Shown: in pieces, positions 16,858-24,160 of the stretch | Numbering within the stretch: the first letter of the stretch is position 1 | Layout of the letters: every line of letters starts with the position of its first letter | Origin: a virus | IMG/VR virus record: IMGVR_UViG_3300025769_016515 | Coordinates: 1-51,113 of that record | Direction: 5' to 3' (one strand) | DNA length: 51,113 nt | Position numbers and translations under genes: made by a program | Notes under the pieces: model-generated | Told to the model about the DNA's origin: nothing | Database searches by the model: none | What the model saw: only the letters and a program-made list of their open reading frames with translations

Positions 16858-17777
16858 AACATTTAGAGAAAACACCTTGGTTTATTTGCGATGAAAATGA
16901 TACGAACCTTTGCGCGTATGTGGACACGGATTCAAACTATTTTAATGCTGAGCCTTTACTTCTTCATCTTTATCCTAATTTCGAAGAATTATCAAATGAA
17001 GAGAAAGATAGTAAGCTTGAAAAAGTGGCTCTCTATTACCAAGATTTTATTTCTGATCACTACAATAAATTAGCTAAAGAATGTTTTAATGTTGAAGAAC
17101 ACAGGTTGGAAATGAAAACTGAATGTGTTATTCGCGCTGCCTACTTTAGAGCCACTAGACGTTATGCTCAGTGGATTACAAAACAAGAGGGTATAACAAA
17201 AGAAACATTAGACGTAAAAGGTTTAGAATATAAAAAATCTAATTTTCCTCAAGTATTTAAAGGATTTTTTGAACAAGTAGTAGAAGATGTTTTAAAAGGT
17301 ACTAAACAAAAAGAAATAGATAGACGTATACTTGATTTTAAATCCCAAATATTAAAAGATATTCCTATTGAACAATTAGGTAATCCTACGGGAGTTAAAA
17401 CATTAAACAAGTATATCGAACGTAAGCCTGTAGGAGGTGAAGCATTCACTGTAATCGCTAAAGGAGCCCCTGCTGCCGTGCGAGCTACTATTAAGTATAA
17501 TGATTTACTTAAATATTGGAAGTTAGATAATAAACATGAAACAATTGTTCAAGGTAGTAAAGTTAAATGGATTTATTTAAAAAAGAATCCCTATAATATT
17601 GAAGCATTAGCTTATCTTGATTATGACATGCCTGATAAAATTAGAGAATTTTTAGATAAGTTTGCTGATAAGGAAAAGGTATTTGATACTATATTATTAA
17701 ATAAATTAGAAGGGTTTTATGATGACTTAGGATGGAAATTAGTTACAAACCCTTATGTTAATCAGTTTTTTATATGA
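16854..17777 (+). CDS. 43: DNA polymerase family B, C-terminal piece (motif C and thumb)
   Basis: A 307-residue C-terminal part of the gp43-like polymerase. Motif C is CAYVDTDSNYF, with both metal-binding aspartates in DTDS (24-27); the glycine usual before the first Asp is Val here. The rest corresponds to palm and thumb, including KPVGGEAFTVIAKGAPAAVR and a C-terminal end NPYVNQFFIF-like region where gp43 binds the clamp. The first 20 residues precede motif C and would align with the loop after the last helix of the N-piece at 9155-10915. It has its own ATG overlapping the preceding epimerase gene, so it is translated as part of the insert operon. Confidence 0.9.
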   Translation: MKHLEKTPWFICDENDTNLCAYVDTDSNYFNAEPLLLHLYPNFEELSNEEKDSKLEKVALYYQDFISDHYNKLAKECFNVEEHRLEMKTECVIRAAYFRATRRYAQWITKQEGITKETLDVKGLEYKKSNFPQVFKGFFEQVVEDVLKGTKQKEIDRRILDFKSQILKDIPIEQLGNPTGVKTLNKYIERKPVGGEAFTVIAKGAPAAVRATIKYNDLLKYWKLDNKHETIVQGSKVKWIYLKKNPYNIEALAYLDYDMPDKIREFLDKFADKEKVFDTILLNKLEGFYDDLGWKLVTNPYVNQFFI

Positions 17778-18313
17778 AAAAGTTTATAAAAGTTTATGAT
17801 AATATAATTTCACCCAAATTAGCAGATAATTTAGAAGATTTATTATTAGGACAATCCATCCCCTGGAATTATATTCAAAACATTACACACTCAAACTCTA
17901 CCACTAATTATCTCCCAGGATTCTCTTATTATTTTGTAAATAAAAATATAAATTTATATGAAAATTCTTGTTTTAATATTTCTCAAATATTATATAATCT
18001 TACATATAAATTAAATATTAATCTTTTAGATATTATTCAAGCTAGAGTTTTTTTACAAATTCCTTCTTTAAAATCTTCACCTAATGAAGTTCATGTTGAT
18101 TTAGAATTTCCTCATTGGGTATGTTTATATTATGTTTGTGATAGTGATGGTGATACTATTTTATTTGATAATAGTGGAAATGAAATTAAAAGAGTTTCTC
18201 CTAAAAAAGGCAGAATTGTTTTTTTTGATGGAAGTATAAAACACTGTAGTTCTAGTCCTTCTAAAACCCATAGAGCAGTTGTTAATTTTGATTTTATAGG
18301 AAAAAAATTATGA
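17774..18313 (+). CDS. 2OG-Fe(II) oxygenase (paralogue of the one at 1186)
   Basis: A 179-residue oxygenase with HVD at 107-109, His157 and Arg167 as the iron and 2-oxoglutarate residues. YYVCDSDGDTILFD (119-132) and the KRVSPKKGRIVFFDG block closely follow the protein at 1186-1806, showing common descent, although they are 16 kb apart. The substrate is unknown. It overlaps the polymerase C-piece and the phosphomannomutase gene as ATGA junctions. Confidence 0.78.
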   Translation: MKKFIKVYDNIISPKLADNLEDLLLGQSIPWNYIQNITHSNSTTNYLPGFSYYFVNKNINLYENSCFNISQILYNLTYKLNINLLDIIQARVFLQIPSLKSSPNEVHVDLEFPHWVCLYYVCDSDGDTILFDNSGNEIKRVSPKKGRIVFFDGSIKHCSSSPSKTHRAVVNFDFIGKKL

Positions 18314-19011
18314 TTTATATTTTTGATGTTGATGGAACATTAACCAAATCACGAAATGTTATAGATCCTAAATTTAAAACATTTTTTGAAGCCTTTATAA
18401 AAAGTAATCGTGTTTGGTTAATATCGGGTAGTGATAAAGATAAAACTATTGAACAAGTAGGTTTCAATATTTGGTTAGGTGCAGAACGTTCTTATCAATG
18501 CTCAGGTAATCAACTTTATCAAGGAGGTGATCTAATCAAAGAAAATAAGTTTGAACTACCCATAGCTGCTAGAATGTGTTTAGAAAAATTTCTAAAAGAT
18601 TCTGAATATCCTTACCGTTATGGTAATCATATAGAAGAAAGACCGGGCATGATTAATTTTTCTATAGTAGGTAGAAATTGTACCCAAGAGCAAAGAGATG
18701 ATTATTATAGATGGGATTTAGAAAATAAAGAAAGAGAAAAATTTGCTTGGGAGATTCGAGAAAGATATATTGGTTTAGATGCTGTAGTAGGAGGAGAAAT
18801 TAGTATTGATATCTACAATAAAGGTCAAGATAAAGGACAAATTGTGGAGGATGTTGATGATAAATTTACATTTTTTGGAGATAGACTAGAACCAGGAGGT
18901 AATGATTATCCTGTGATGAAAGCTATAATAGATAAAAAATTAAAGGGAAATAAATTTCATCACGTAAAAAGTTGGAAAGACACAGAAAAAATATTACATT
19001 CACTAATATGA
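18310..19011 (+). CDS. Phosphomannomutase, eukaryotic (HAD) type
   Basis: A 233-residue HAD-superfamily protein starting with the nucleophile motif FDVDGTLT (5-12). The blocks LISGSDK, EERPGMINFSIVGR, GGEISIDIYNKGQDKGQ and FFGDRLEPGGNDYP match eukaryotic PMM1/PMM2-type phosphomannomutases, which convert mannose-6-P to mannose-1-P. This type differs from the usual bacterial ManB. With the mannose-6-P isomerase-like cupin at 11676 and the GDP-mannose dehydratase at 32031 it supplies the GDP-fucose route. Confidence 0.82.
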   Translation: MIYIFDVDGTLTKSRNVIDPKFKTFFEAFIKSNRVWLISGSDKDKTIEQVGFNIWLGAERSYQCSGNQLYQGGDLIKENKFELPIAARMCLEKFLKDSEYPYRYGNHIEERPGMINFSIVGRNCTQEQRDDYYRWDLENKEREKFAWEIRERYIGLDAVVGGEISIDIYNKGQDKGQIVEDVDDKFTFFGDRLEPGGNDYPVMKAIIDKKLKGNKFHHVKSWKDTEKILHSLI

Positions 19012-19391
19012 AAATAGAAGTATCAAATGGTGAGATAGTTGATAAAATGACTATCCTAGAATTAAAATTAGATAAAATTAAGAATAAATCTCAATTAGAG
19101 AATATCTCTAAAGAATGGGAGATACTTAATGATTGTGTTATGTCATTATTTCAAATTTATGGTAATTCTAAACTATATAGTAAAGTAGATGAATTATCGG
19201 ACATTAACAGTAAGCTTTGGGATGTAGAAGATTGGATTCGTGATTGTGAAAAAGAACAAAGGTTTGATAAAGAATTTGTGGAATTAGCCAGATCAGTTTA
19301 TAAATTAAATGATCAAAGATCTGAAGTAAAAAGACAAATTAATATATTAACTAAATCTGATTTAATTGAAGAAAAGTCATATAGTAAGTAA
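19008..19391 (+). CDS. DUF6165-like protein
   Basis: The protein is 127 residues from ATG 19008; a start at 18972 would add 12 residues inside the previous gene. The beginning, KIEVSNGEIVDKMTILELKL, resembles DUF6165 proteins found near glycan and glycosyltransferase genes in bacteria. The rest is charged and helical with probable coiled coil. Function is unknown. It overlaps the clamp gene by 26 bases. Confidence 0.62.
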   Translation: MKIEVSNGEIVDKMTILELKLDKIKNKSQLENISKEWEILNDCVMSLFQIYGNSKLYSKVDELSDINSKLWDVEDWIRDCEKEQRFDKEFVELARSVYKLNDQRSEVKRQINILTKSDLIEEKSYSK

Positions 19392-20085
19392 TATTGAAAA
19401 ATACTATCTAAATGGTTTAACTAAAGAGGTAGTATGGAATCTAGTAGGTGGTAAAGCAACAATTGACTTTGCTACCGAAACTAAAGATGCTGTAGGTCAA
19501 GTTATATTTAATATGCCATTACCTGATGGTCCCTTAGCCATCTATAGTACAGATGCTTTACTAAGATTAATTGGTATTACAAGTGAAGAAATACAAATTG
19601 AACTAAGTAAAGGTCCTACAGGTTTAGTTGATAAACTAAAAATACAAGACAATAAATTTGATTTAAATTACCACTTGAGTGATATTAACTCAATCCCAGA
19701 AGTACCTAATGTAGCAGAGACTGACTATGATTTCTCATTTAAAGTAAATGATGAATTTATTACAGGATTTCTTAAAGCACATAACGCATTAGAAAAAATA
19801 AAAGACGTTACATTTAATACTGCTACTACTCCACAAGGTGAAAATATAGTAGAAATTATACTAGGTGAACGTTCACAACATTCACATAAAGTTAAATTTA
19901 CTGAATTAGCAGAATTTGAATCACAAAGTGACATTATCCCCTTTTCAGCTATCGTATTACGTGAAATGTTATCAGCTAATAAAGGTACAGAAGGTACAAT
20001 TTATGTAAGTAATAAAGGGTTAATGAAATTAGAATTTAACTCTGAAGAAAGCAGTGCAAAATATTTTGTTGTAAGACAACAATAA
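19366..20085 (+). CDS. 45: DNA polymerase sliding clamp, gp45-like
   Basis: A 239-residue protein close in size to T4 gp45 (228), the trimeric ring that tethers polymerase to DNA. Supporting segments are the two-fold pattern of short beta-rich domains, YSTDALLRLIG, KLKIQDNKFDLNYHLSD, the interdomain stretch INSIPEVPNV, and a C-terminal IYVSNKGLMKLEF strand pair. The start used is TTG 19366; no ATG offers a better in-frame choice. Genomic placement beside Hsp20/GroEL and the clamp loader gp44/gp62 supports the call. It is followed by a 92-base gap with a promoter-like motif. Confidence 0.82.
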   Translation: MKKSHIVSNIEKYYLNGLTKEVVWNLVGGKATIDFATETKDAVGQVIFNMPLPDGPLAIYSTDALLRLIGITSEEIQIELSKGPTGLVDKLKIQDNKFDLNYHLSDINSIPEVPNVAETDYDFSFKVNDEFITGFLKAHNALEKIKDVTFNTATTPQGENIVEIILGERSQHSHKVKFTELAEFESQSDIIPFSAIVLREMLSANKGTEGTIYVSNKGLMKLEFNSEESSAKYFVVRQQ

Positions 20086-20096
20086 TGTATATTTAT
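20086..20096 (+). promoter_or_regulatory. Candidate promoter motif upstream of hsp20
   Basis: TGTATATTTAT starts right after the clamp stop codon, in the 92-base gap before hsp20. It is a close copy of the recurring motif and would give hsp20 a leader of roughly 70-75 bases. Confidence 0.5.
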
Positions 20097-20146
20097 AGAA
20101 AAATAACTGAGACTCTAGGGCGAGCAGTTATGTTTTATGTTTAACC

Positions 20147-20162
20147 GGTGAGCTAAGCCACC
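20147..20162 (+). other. Hairpin in the hsp20 leader
   Basis: GGTG (20147-20150) can pair with CACC (20159-20162), with an inner GC/GC pair and a TAA loop, 15 bases before the hsp20 start. Leaders of small heat-shock genes often contain RNA thermometers, so this is a candidate, but the stem is short and no conserved thermometer class is recognised. Confidence 0.25.
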
Positions 20163-20177
20163 ACAAATTTTAATGAT

Positions 20178-20588
20178 ATGAGTACATTATTTTATGAACG
20201 TACACCGTTCGACATTTTATTCAAAAATTTCTTCCAAGATGGAAGCAGCTACAACCCAGTTGTAGATACCAAACTTTCCCACCCAGTAGATATTTACACT
20301 TCCGATAAAGGGCTAACATTTGAAATTGCCTGTACTGGGATCTCTAAAAGCGATATTGAGTTACTTACTCAAGACAATGTTTTAAGAGTTAATTATACAA
20401 AATCCAAAGAAGATAAAGACGTAGACTATATCCACAGAGGTATCGCTAAACGTTCATTCAATTTAGGATGGAAAATCGATAGTAAATTTGATTTATCTAA
20501 AGCAAATGCAAACTTTGCTGATGGATTATTGACAATTGAAGTACCATTTTCCAAAGGTTCGGAGTTAAAAAAGTTGCAAATTAAGTAA
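20178..20588 (+). CDS. Small heat-shock protein Hsp20 (alpha-crystallin type)
   Basis: A 136-residue IbpA/Hsp20-type holdase. The alpha-crystallin domain runs from about residue 34 (PVDIYTSDKGLTFEIACTGI) to 125, and ends in the typical DGLLTIEVPF strand followed by a short tail, KKLQIK. Such proteins bind unfolding proteins until ATP-dependent chaperones act, and are common in marine T4-like phages. It precedes GroES and GroEL but has its own promoter-like motif and a weak hairpin downstream. Confidence 0.9.
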   Translation: MSTLFYERTPFDILFKNFFQDGSSYNPVVDTKLSHPVDIYTSDKGLTFEIACTGISKSDIELLTQDNVLRVNYTKSKEDKDVDYIHRGIAKRSFNLGWKIDSKFDLSKANANFADGLLTIEVPFSKGSELKKLQIK

Positions 20589-20598
20589 AAAGCTTTGC

Positions 20599-20628
20599 CC
20601 TAGAGCTAGGTTATTTAATGAACCTTTT
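20599..20628 (+). terminator. Weak terminator-like hairpins after hsp20
   Basis: CCTA-GAGC-TAGG (20599-20610) and the overlapping AGGTT (20608-20612) / AACCT (20621-20625) followed by TTTT are alternative small stem-loops. Stems are four and five base pairs with a short T-run, so this is at best a weak terminator or attenuator, directly before the next promoter-like motif. Confidence 0.3.
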
Positions 20629-20638
20629 GTATATTTAC
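20629..20638 (+). promoter_or_regulatory. Candidate promoter motif before the GroES/GroEL unit
   Basis: GTATATTTAC, preceded by TTTT, lies 22 bases before the next ATG. It is identical over ten bases to the motif in front of the clamp loader gene (22986-22995). Confidence 0.5.
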
Positions 20639-20660
20639 ACAAATAAACAGTTATAAAAAT

Positions 20661-20942
20661 ATGGCAAATCCAAACTTTAAAGGAAGACCTGTTGGTTCAG
20701 GCAAATCCACATTTATTGAAGATCCTATATTAGGAGATTTTAAGATTGCTATTGATGAGTATAGCTTTAATGTAATTGATACTAATAAAGATAAAACTTT
20801 AGGTTATCATACTACATTACCACAAGCTATTTTATCAATTGCAAAATATCAGATGCTAGAAGATCGTACTTTTAGTTTGACTGAATATGCCGAGCAATTT
20901 GAACAAACACATCTAAAACTTAAAGAAGCAATTTTAAAATGA
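20661..20942 (+). CDS. Small phage protein of unknown function
   Basis: A 93-residue soluble protein beginning MANPNFKGRPVGSGKSTF. The GSGKST stretch looks like a nucleotide-binding loop but the protein lacks a Walker B and is too small to be a P-loop enzyme. The middle is beta-like (FKIAIDEYSFNVID) and the end helical. I do not recognise a family. It heads the chaperonin unit and overlaps the next small gene as ATGA. Confidence 0.6.
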   Translation: MANPNFKGRPVGSGKSTFIEDPILGDFKIAIDEYSFNVIDTNKDKTLGYHTTLPQAILSIAKYQMLEDRTFSLTEYAEQFEQTHLKLKEAILK

Positions 20943-21052
20943 GCAAGAATCGTGGACAATCAATGGGGCGAAGAGCTCGCCGTTATGATAGATTTAAATT
21001 AACTACTAATATGGGTAATAAAATAAACACTAGAAAATTTAGTAAAAAATGA
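20939..21052 (+). CDS. 37-residue very basic protein
   Basis: The frame ATG 20939 to TGA 21052 encodes MSKNRGQSMGRRARRYDRFK followed by LTTNMGNKINTRKFSKK. It overlaps the previous gene by four bases and groES by four bases, both ATGA junctions, exactly the pattern of genuine genes here. About a third of its residues are Arg or Lys and there are no acidic residues apart from one Asp, suggesting nucleic-acid binding. It is too short for any family call. Confidence 0.6.
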   Translation: MSKNRGQSMGRRARRYDRFKLTTNMGNKINTRKFSKK

Positions 21053-21339
21053 GCAAATTAAAACCAGTTAACGGAAACGTTATCCTTCGACCTATTGAGG
21101 AGGAGGAACAAATGGCAGGAAATATTATTATTCCTGACATGGGTAAAGAAAGACCTGAAATGGGTGAAATTATAGCCATTTCAGAAATTTATAACTTTAA
21201 TAAGGGCGAATACGCACCTACAATATTAAAAGTTGGTATGAAAGTGTTGATTCCAAAAATGGGTGCACAAGCAGTAACTATTGATGGAGAAGAATATTAT
21301 ATAACAGCACAAAGTTCAGTGCTATCAATCATTGAGTAA
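21049..21339 (+). CDS. groES: Co-chaperonin GroES
   Basis: A 96-residue GroES with the family start LKPVNGNVILRPIEEEE (4-20), a mobile loop containing NIIIPD, the GEIIAIS strand, VGMKVLIPKMGA and the closing ITAQSSVLSIIE. GroES caps GroEL and controls folding in its cavity. T4 has its own cochaperonin (gp31) but works with host GroEL; here the GroEL partner is encoded immediately downstream with a one-base overlap. Confidence 0.93.
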   Translation: MSKLKPVNGNVILRPIEEEEQMAGNIIIPDMGKERPEMGEIIAISEIYNFNKGEYAPTILKVGMKVLIPKMGAQAVTIDGEEYYITAQSSVLSIIE

Positions 21340-22976
21340 TGACAGAGACAAGTTTCGGAACAGAATTAAAAAACAAGCTTTTAGAGGGAGTTCAAAAGCT
21401 AAATAACAGTGTAGCATCGACCTTAGGGCCTGCTGGTAGAACTGTTTTAATTAAAGAACAAAATGGTGAACTTAAAATAACTAAAGATGGAGTTACTGTA
21501 GCTAAAGCCTTTAAAGAATTAGAAGATCAAACAGAATCTATTGGTGCTGAATTAGCTAAAAAAGTATCCATTAAGTCTGCTAATGAGGTAGGAGATGGTA
21601 CTACAACTTCTACTGTATTAGCCACAGCTATTCTAGAAGAAGGAATTAAACAAATTAATGATGGTTCCAACCCAGTTAATATTAAAAAGGGTATTGACGA
21701 GGCAGTATCAACAGTAGTATCTAAACTAAAAGAAATGGCTACTGAAATTACTGATGATTCACAAATTAAAGAAGTAGCCACAATCTCAGGTAACAATGAT
21801 ACTGAAATTGGCAATCTAATTGCTACTGCATTAGATAAAGTAGGTCGTGATGGTATTGTGACAATTGAAGAATCTAAAACAGGTGAAACATCACTTGAAG
21901 TTGTAGAAGGAATGCAATTTGATCGTGGTTTTAAATCACCTTACTTTGTTACAGATAATAATTCAATGTCTGCAGTATTAGATGATCCTTATATTTTAAT
22001 TTATGATGGCCGTATTACACAAGCATCAGAATTATTAAATGTATTAAATAAAGCAAGTGGTGAATCTAAATCAATTTTAATTGTAGCTGAGGATATTGAT
22101 GGTGAAGCATTAGCAACACTTATTGTTAATAAAATGCGAGGTACTATTCAAGCTGTAGCAGTTAAAGCACCTGATTTTGGTGATAGACGAACTATGGCTT
22201 TAGAAGATTTAGCTACTGTTACAGGTGGCCAAGTTTTATCTAAAAATAAAGGACATAAACTGGATAAACTTCAACCTATCCAACTTAATGAATTACTAGG
22301 TTCAGCTCGTAAAGTATCAGTTACTAAAGAAACTACTACTATTATTGATGGCAAAGGTGGTGAAGAAGCTATTGCAAATAGAGCTACAGAAATAAAAACT
22401 CAATTAGATAATGCTACATCTGCATTTGAAAAAGAAAAATTGCAAGAGCGATTAGGCAAATTAATTGGAGGAGTAGCAATCATTAACGTTGGTGGTAACT
22501 CAGAAATTGAAATTAGAGAGAAAAAAGATAGAGTAGAAGATGCTTTATTTGCTACTAAAGCTGCACTTGATGAAGGTATTGTAGCAGGTGGTGGAACAGC
22601 TTTATTATATGCTGCTGGAGCAATCGATATTCAAGGTAATGATGATATTGCTATTGGTCGTAGAATTGTAAAACAAGCAATCACCGAACCATTCGTTAAA
22701 ATTTTAACTAATGCTGGCCATGATATAAATGATATCCGTTATGCTTCATTTAAATTAATTGATTCAGGTAATGATTTATGGGCTGGATTAAATTATAAAG
22801 ATCTATCAGTAATTAATTACAAAGAATTAGGTATTATTGATCCTAAAAAAGTAACAAGAATTGCCTTAGAAAATGCTTCTTCAATTGCTGGAACTATATT
22901 AACAACAGAATCTGTTGTATATGAAAAACGAAAAGAAAAAGAAGAAACTTCTGACCCAATGGCGGGGATGATGTAA
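21339..22976 (+). CDS. groEL: Chaperonin GroEL
   Basis: A full-length 545-residue group I chaperonin. Hallmarks are STLGPAGRTVLI, KITKDGVTVA (ATP-site Asp), GDGTTTSTVLATAIL (catalytic Asp region), EGMQFDRGFKSPYFVT, RVEDALFATKAALDEG and GIVAGGGTALLYA. The C-terminus ends SDPMAGMM, a remnant of the GGM tail. The protein therefore looks active. A phage copy with matching GroES suggests folding of phage structural proteins independent of host GroEL. It lies between genes for the sliding clamp and the clamp loader. Confidence 0.95.
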   Translation: MTETSFGTELKNKLLEGVQKLNNSVASTLGPAGRTVLIKEQNGELKITKDGVTVAKAFKELEDQTESIGAELAKKVSIKSANEVGDGTTTSTVLATAILEEGIKQINDGSNPVNIKKGIDEAVSTVVSKLKEMATEITDDSQIKEVATISGNNDTEIGNLIATALDKVGRDGIVTIEESKTGETSLEVVEGMQFDRGFKSPYFVTDNNSMSAVLDDPYILIYDGRITQASELLNVLNKASGESKSILIVAEDIDGEALATLIVNKMRGTIQAVAVKAPDFGDRRTMALEDLATVTGGQVLSKNKGHKLDKLQPIQLNELLGSARKVSVTKETTTIIDGKGGEEAIANRATEIKTQLDNATSAFEKEKLQERLGKLIGGVAIINVGGNSEIEIREKKDRVEDALFATKAALDEGIVAGGGTALLYAAGAIDIQGNDDIAIGRRIVKQAITEPFVKILTNAGHDINDIRYASFKLIDSGNDLWAGLNYKDLSVINYKELGIIDPKKVTRIALENASSIAGTILTTESVVYEKRKEKEETSDPMAGMM

Positions 22977-22985
22977 TTATTGTTT

Positions 22986-22995
22986 GTATATTTAC
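22986..22995 (+). promoter_or_regulatory. Candidate promoter motif directly before gp44
   Basis: GTATATTTAC lies only four bases before the ATG at 23000. If transcription starts about 6-7 bases after the motif, as with T4 late elements, the mRNA would begin at or near the start codon and be leaderless. Confidence 0.45.
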
Positions 22996-22999
22996 CTTA

Positions 23000-23920
23000 A
23001 TGCTTAAAGAACATACTTTATTTACAGAACGTTTTCGACCAACTGATCCTAAGGATTATATTGGAAATGAAGTGTTCAAAGCAAGTTTAGACCAATGGAT
23101 TAAACAGCAGGATATTCCACATATCCTGTTGTATGGTCCTGCTGGTACAGGTAAAACTACTGCTGCTAAATTAATTGTAGCTAATTTAGATTGTGACCAT
23201 ATCTATATCAATTGTTCAGATGAAAATGGTATTGATACAATTAGAGAGAAGGTAAAATCATTTGCTTCTGCCGCGACATTTCGCGCTTTAAAGGTAGTTA
23301 TTATGGATGAAGCTGATTTTTTAACCATAAACGCACAAGCAGCTTTACGCAATGTAATTGAAGCCTTTTCTAAAACAACACGTTTTGTATTTACTTGTAA
23401 TTATATTGAACGTGTAATTGATCCTATACAATCCAGAACCTCAGTATTTGAAGTATTACCCCCTTCTAAAGCAGAAGTAGCAAAACGATGTAAAACAATT
23501 TTAAATGAAGAAGGATGTAATCATTCTATTGAAGATTTAGCTGCAATTGTAAACAAGACATACCCTGATATTCGTAAAACATTAAATTTATTACAATCAA
23601 GTATTGTATTCAAATCAGCAGGTACTTTTTTACAATTAAACAAAGAAATTACTAGTCAATATGAATACACAAAACAAATTATTGACTTAATTAAATCTAA
23701 TAATGATGATGCCTTTAATAAAATTAGACAAATAGTAGCAGATTCAAATATTAGAGACTATAACGAATTATACCGAGCCTTATTCGAAAACTTAGATTCA
23801 TTCCATAATCCTGTATTAGGTACTATTATTATCGCTGAGGCGCAGTACCAGTCAGCATTGGCTCCTGACCGCGAAATTACTTTTATGGCTTGTATCGCTA
23901 AACTGTTAAAACCATTCTAA
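23000..23920 (+). CDS. 44: Clamp loader large subunit, gp44-like AAA+ ATPase
   Basis: A 306-residue AAA+ ATPase of the RFC-small-subunit/gp44 type, which opens the sliding clamp and places it on primer-template DNA. Walker A is GPAGTGKTT (46-54), Walker B IMDEADF (101-107), sensor 1 FTCNYIERVI (131-140), and the arginine-finger motif SRT is at 145-147. Length agrees with T4 gp44 (319). It is followed by two small paralogous genes and then the gp62-like subunit. Confidence 0.92.
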   Translation: MLKEHTLFTERFRPTDPKDYIGNEVFKASLDQWIKQQDIPHILLYGPAGTGKTTAAKLIVANLDCDHIYINCSDENGIDTIREKVKSFASAATFRALKVVIMDEADFLTINAQAALRNVIEAFSKTTRFVFTCNYIERVIDPIQSRTSVFEVLPPSKAEVAKRCKTILNEEGCNHSIEDLAAIVNKTYPDIRKTLNLLQSSIVFKSAGTFLQLNKEITSQYEYTKQIIDLIKSNNDDAFNKIRQIVADSNIRDYNELYRALFENLDSFHNPVLGTIIIAEAQYQSALAPDREITFMACIAKLLKPF

Positions 23921-24153
23921 TGGAACAACCACAATTAAATTTAGATTTATCTAAAACAACTGCTATTGAAACTTCTACAGGAAGTAAAATTTGGGCACAA
24001 GGTGTTACACTGAGAAAAGTATCTAAATTTGTAACGGGTACTAGCGAAGATGCCATTGTACCAATTCCAATTTTTTATGATCCTGAAACTAAAGAAATTT
24101 TAGAGGATACTTTGCCTCGTGAATTAAGAGATGAATATATAACTACTAAATAA
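23920..24153 (+). CDS. Small protein, paralogue of the next gene
   Basis: A 77-residue protein whose core GSKIWAQGVTLRKVS and VPIPIFYDPETKEILEDTLP matches segment by segment the N-terminal half of the protein at 24161-24565. The two are therefore tandem duplicates. The short beta-rich domain is not one I can name, though similar hypotheticals occur in Bacteroidetes phages. Its start overlaps the gp44 stop by one base, suggesting a role near the replisome. Confidence 0.68.
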   Translation: MEQPQLNLDLSKTTAIETSTGSKIWAQGVTLRKVSKFVTGTSEDAIVPIPIFYDPETKEILEDTLPRELRDEYITTK

Positions 24154-24160
24154 ATTAAAA

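Noticed and set aside
10880-16930. Split intein joining the two polymerase pieces
   Set aside because: The N-piece ends LRNQVKLEI without an intein start (Cys or Ser followed by an intein N-block), and the C-piece begins directly with polymerase sequence without a His-Asn junction, so trans-splicing is not supported.
20100-20170. tRNA gene in the gap before hsp20
   Set aside because: A GCCACCA-like string is present but no acceptor, anticodon or T-arm pairing can be drawn.
20661-20942. P-loop NTPase
   Set aside because: GSGKST is present near the N-terminus, but the protein is 93 residues with no Walker B and no preceding beta strand.
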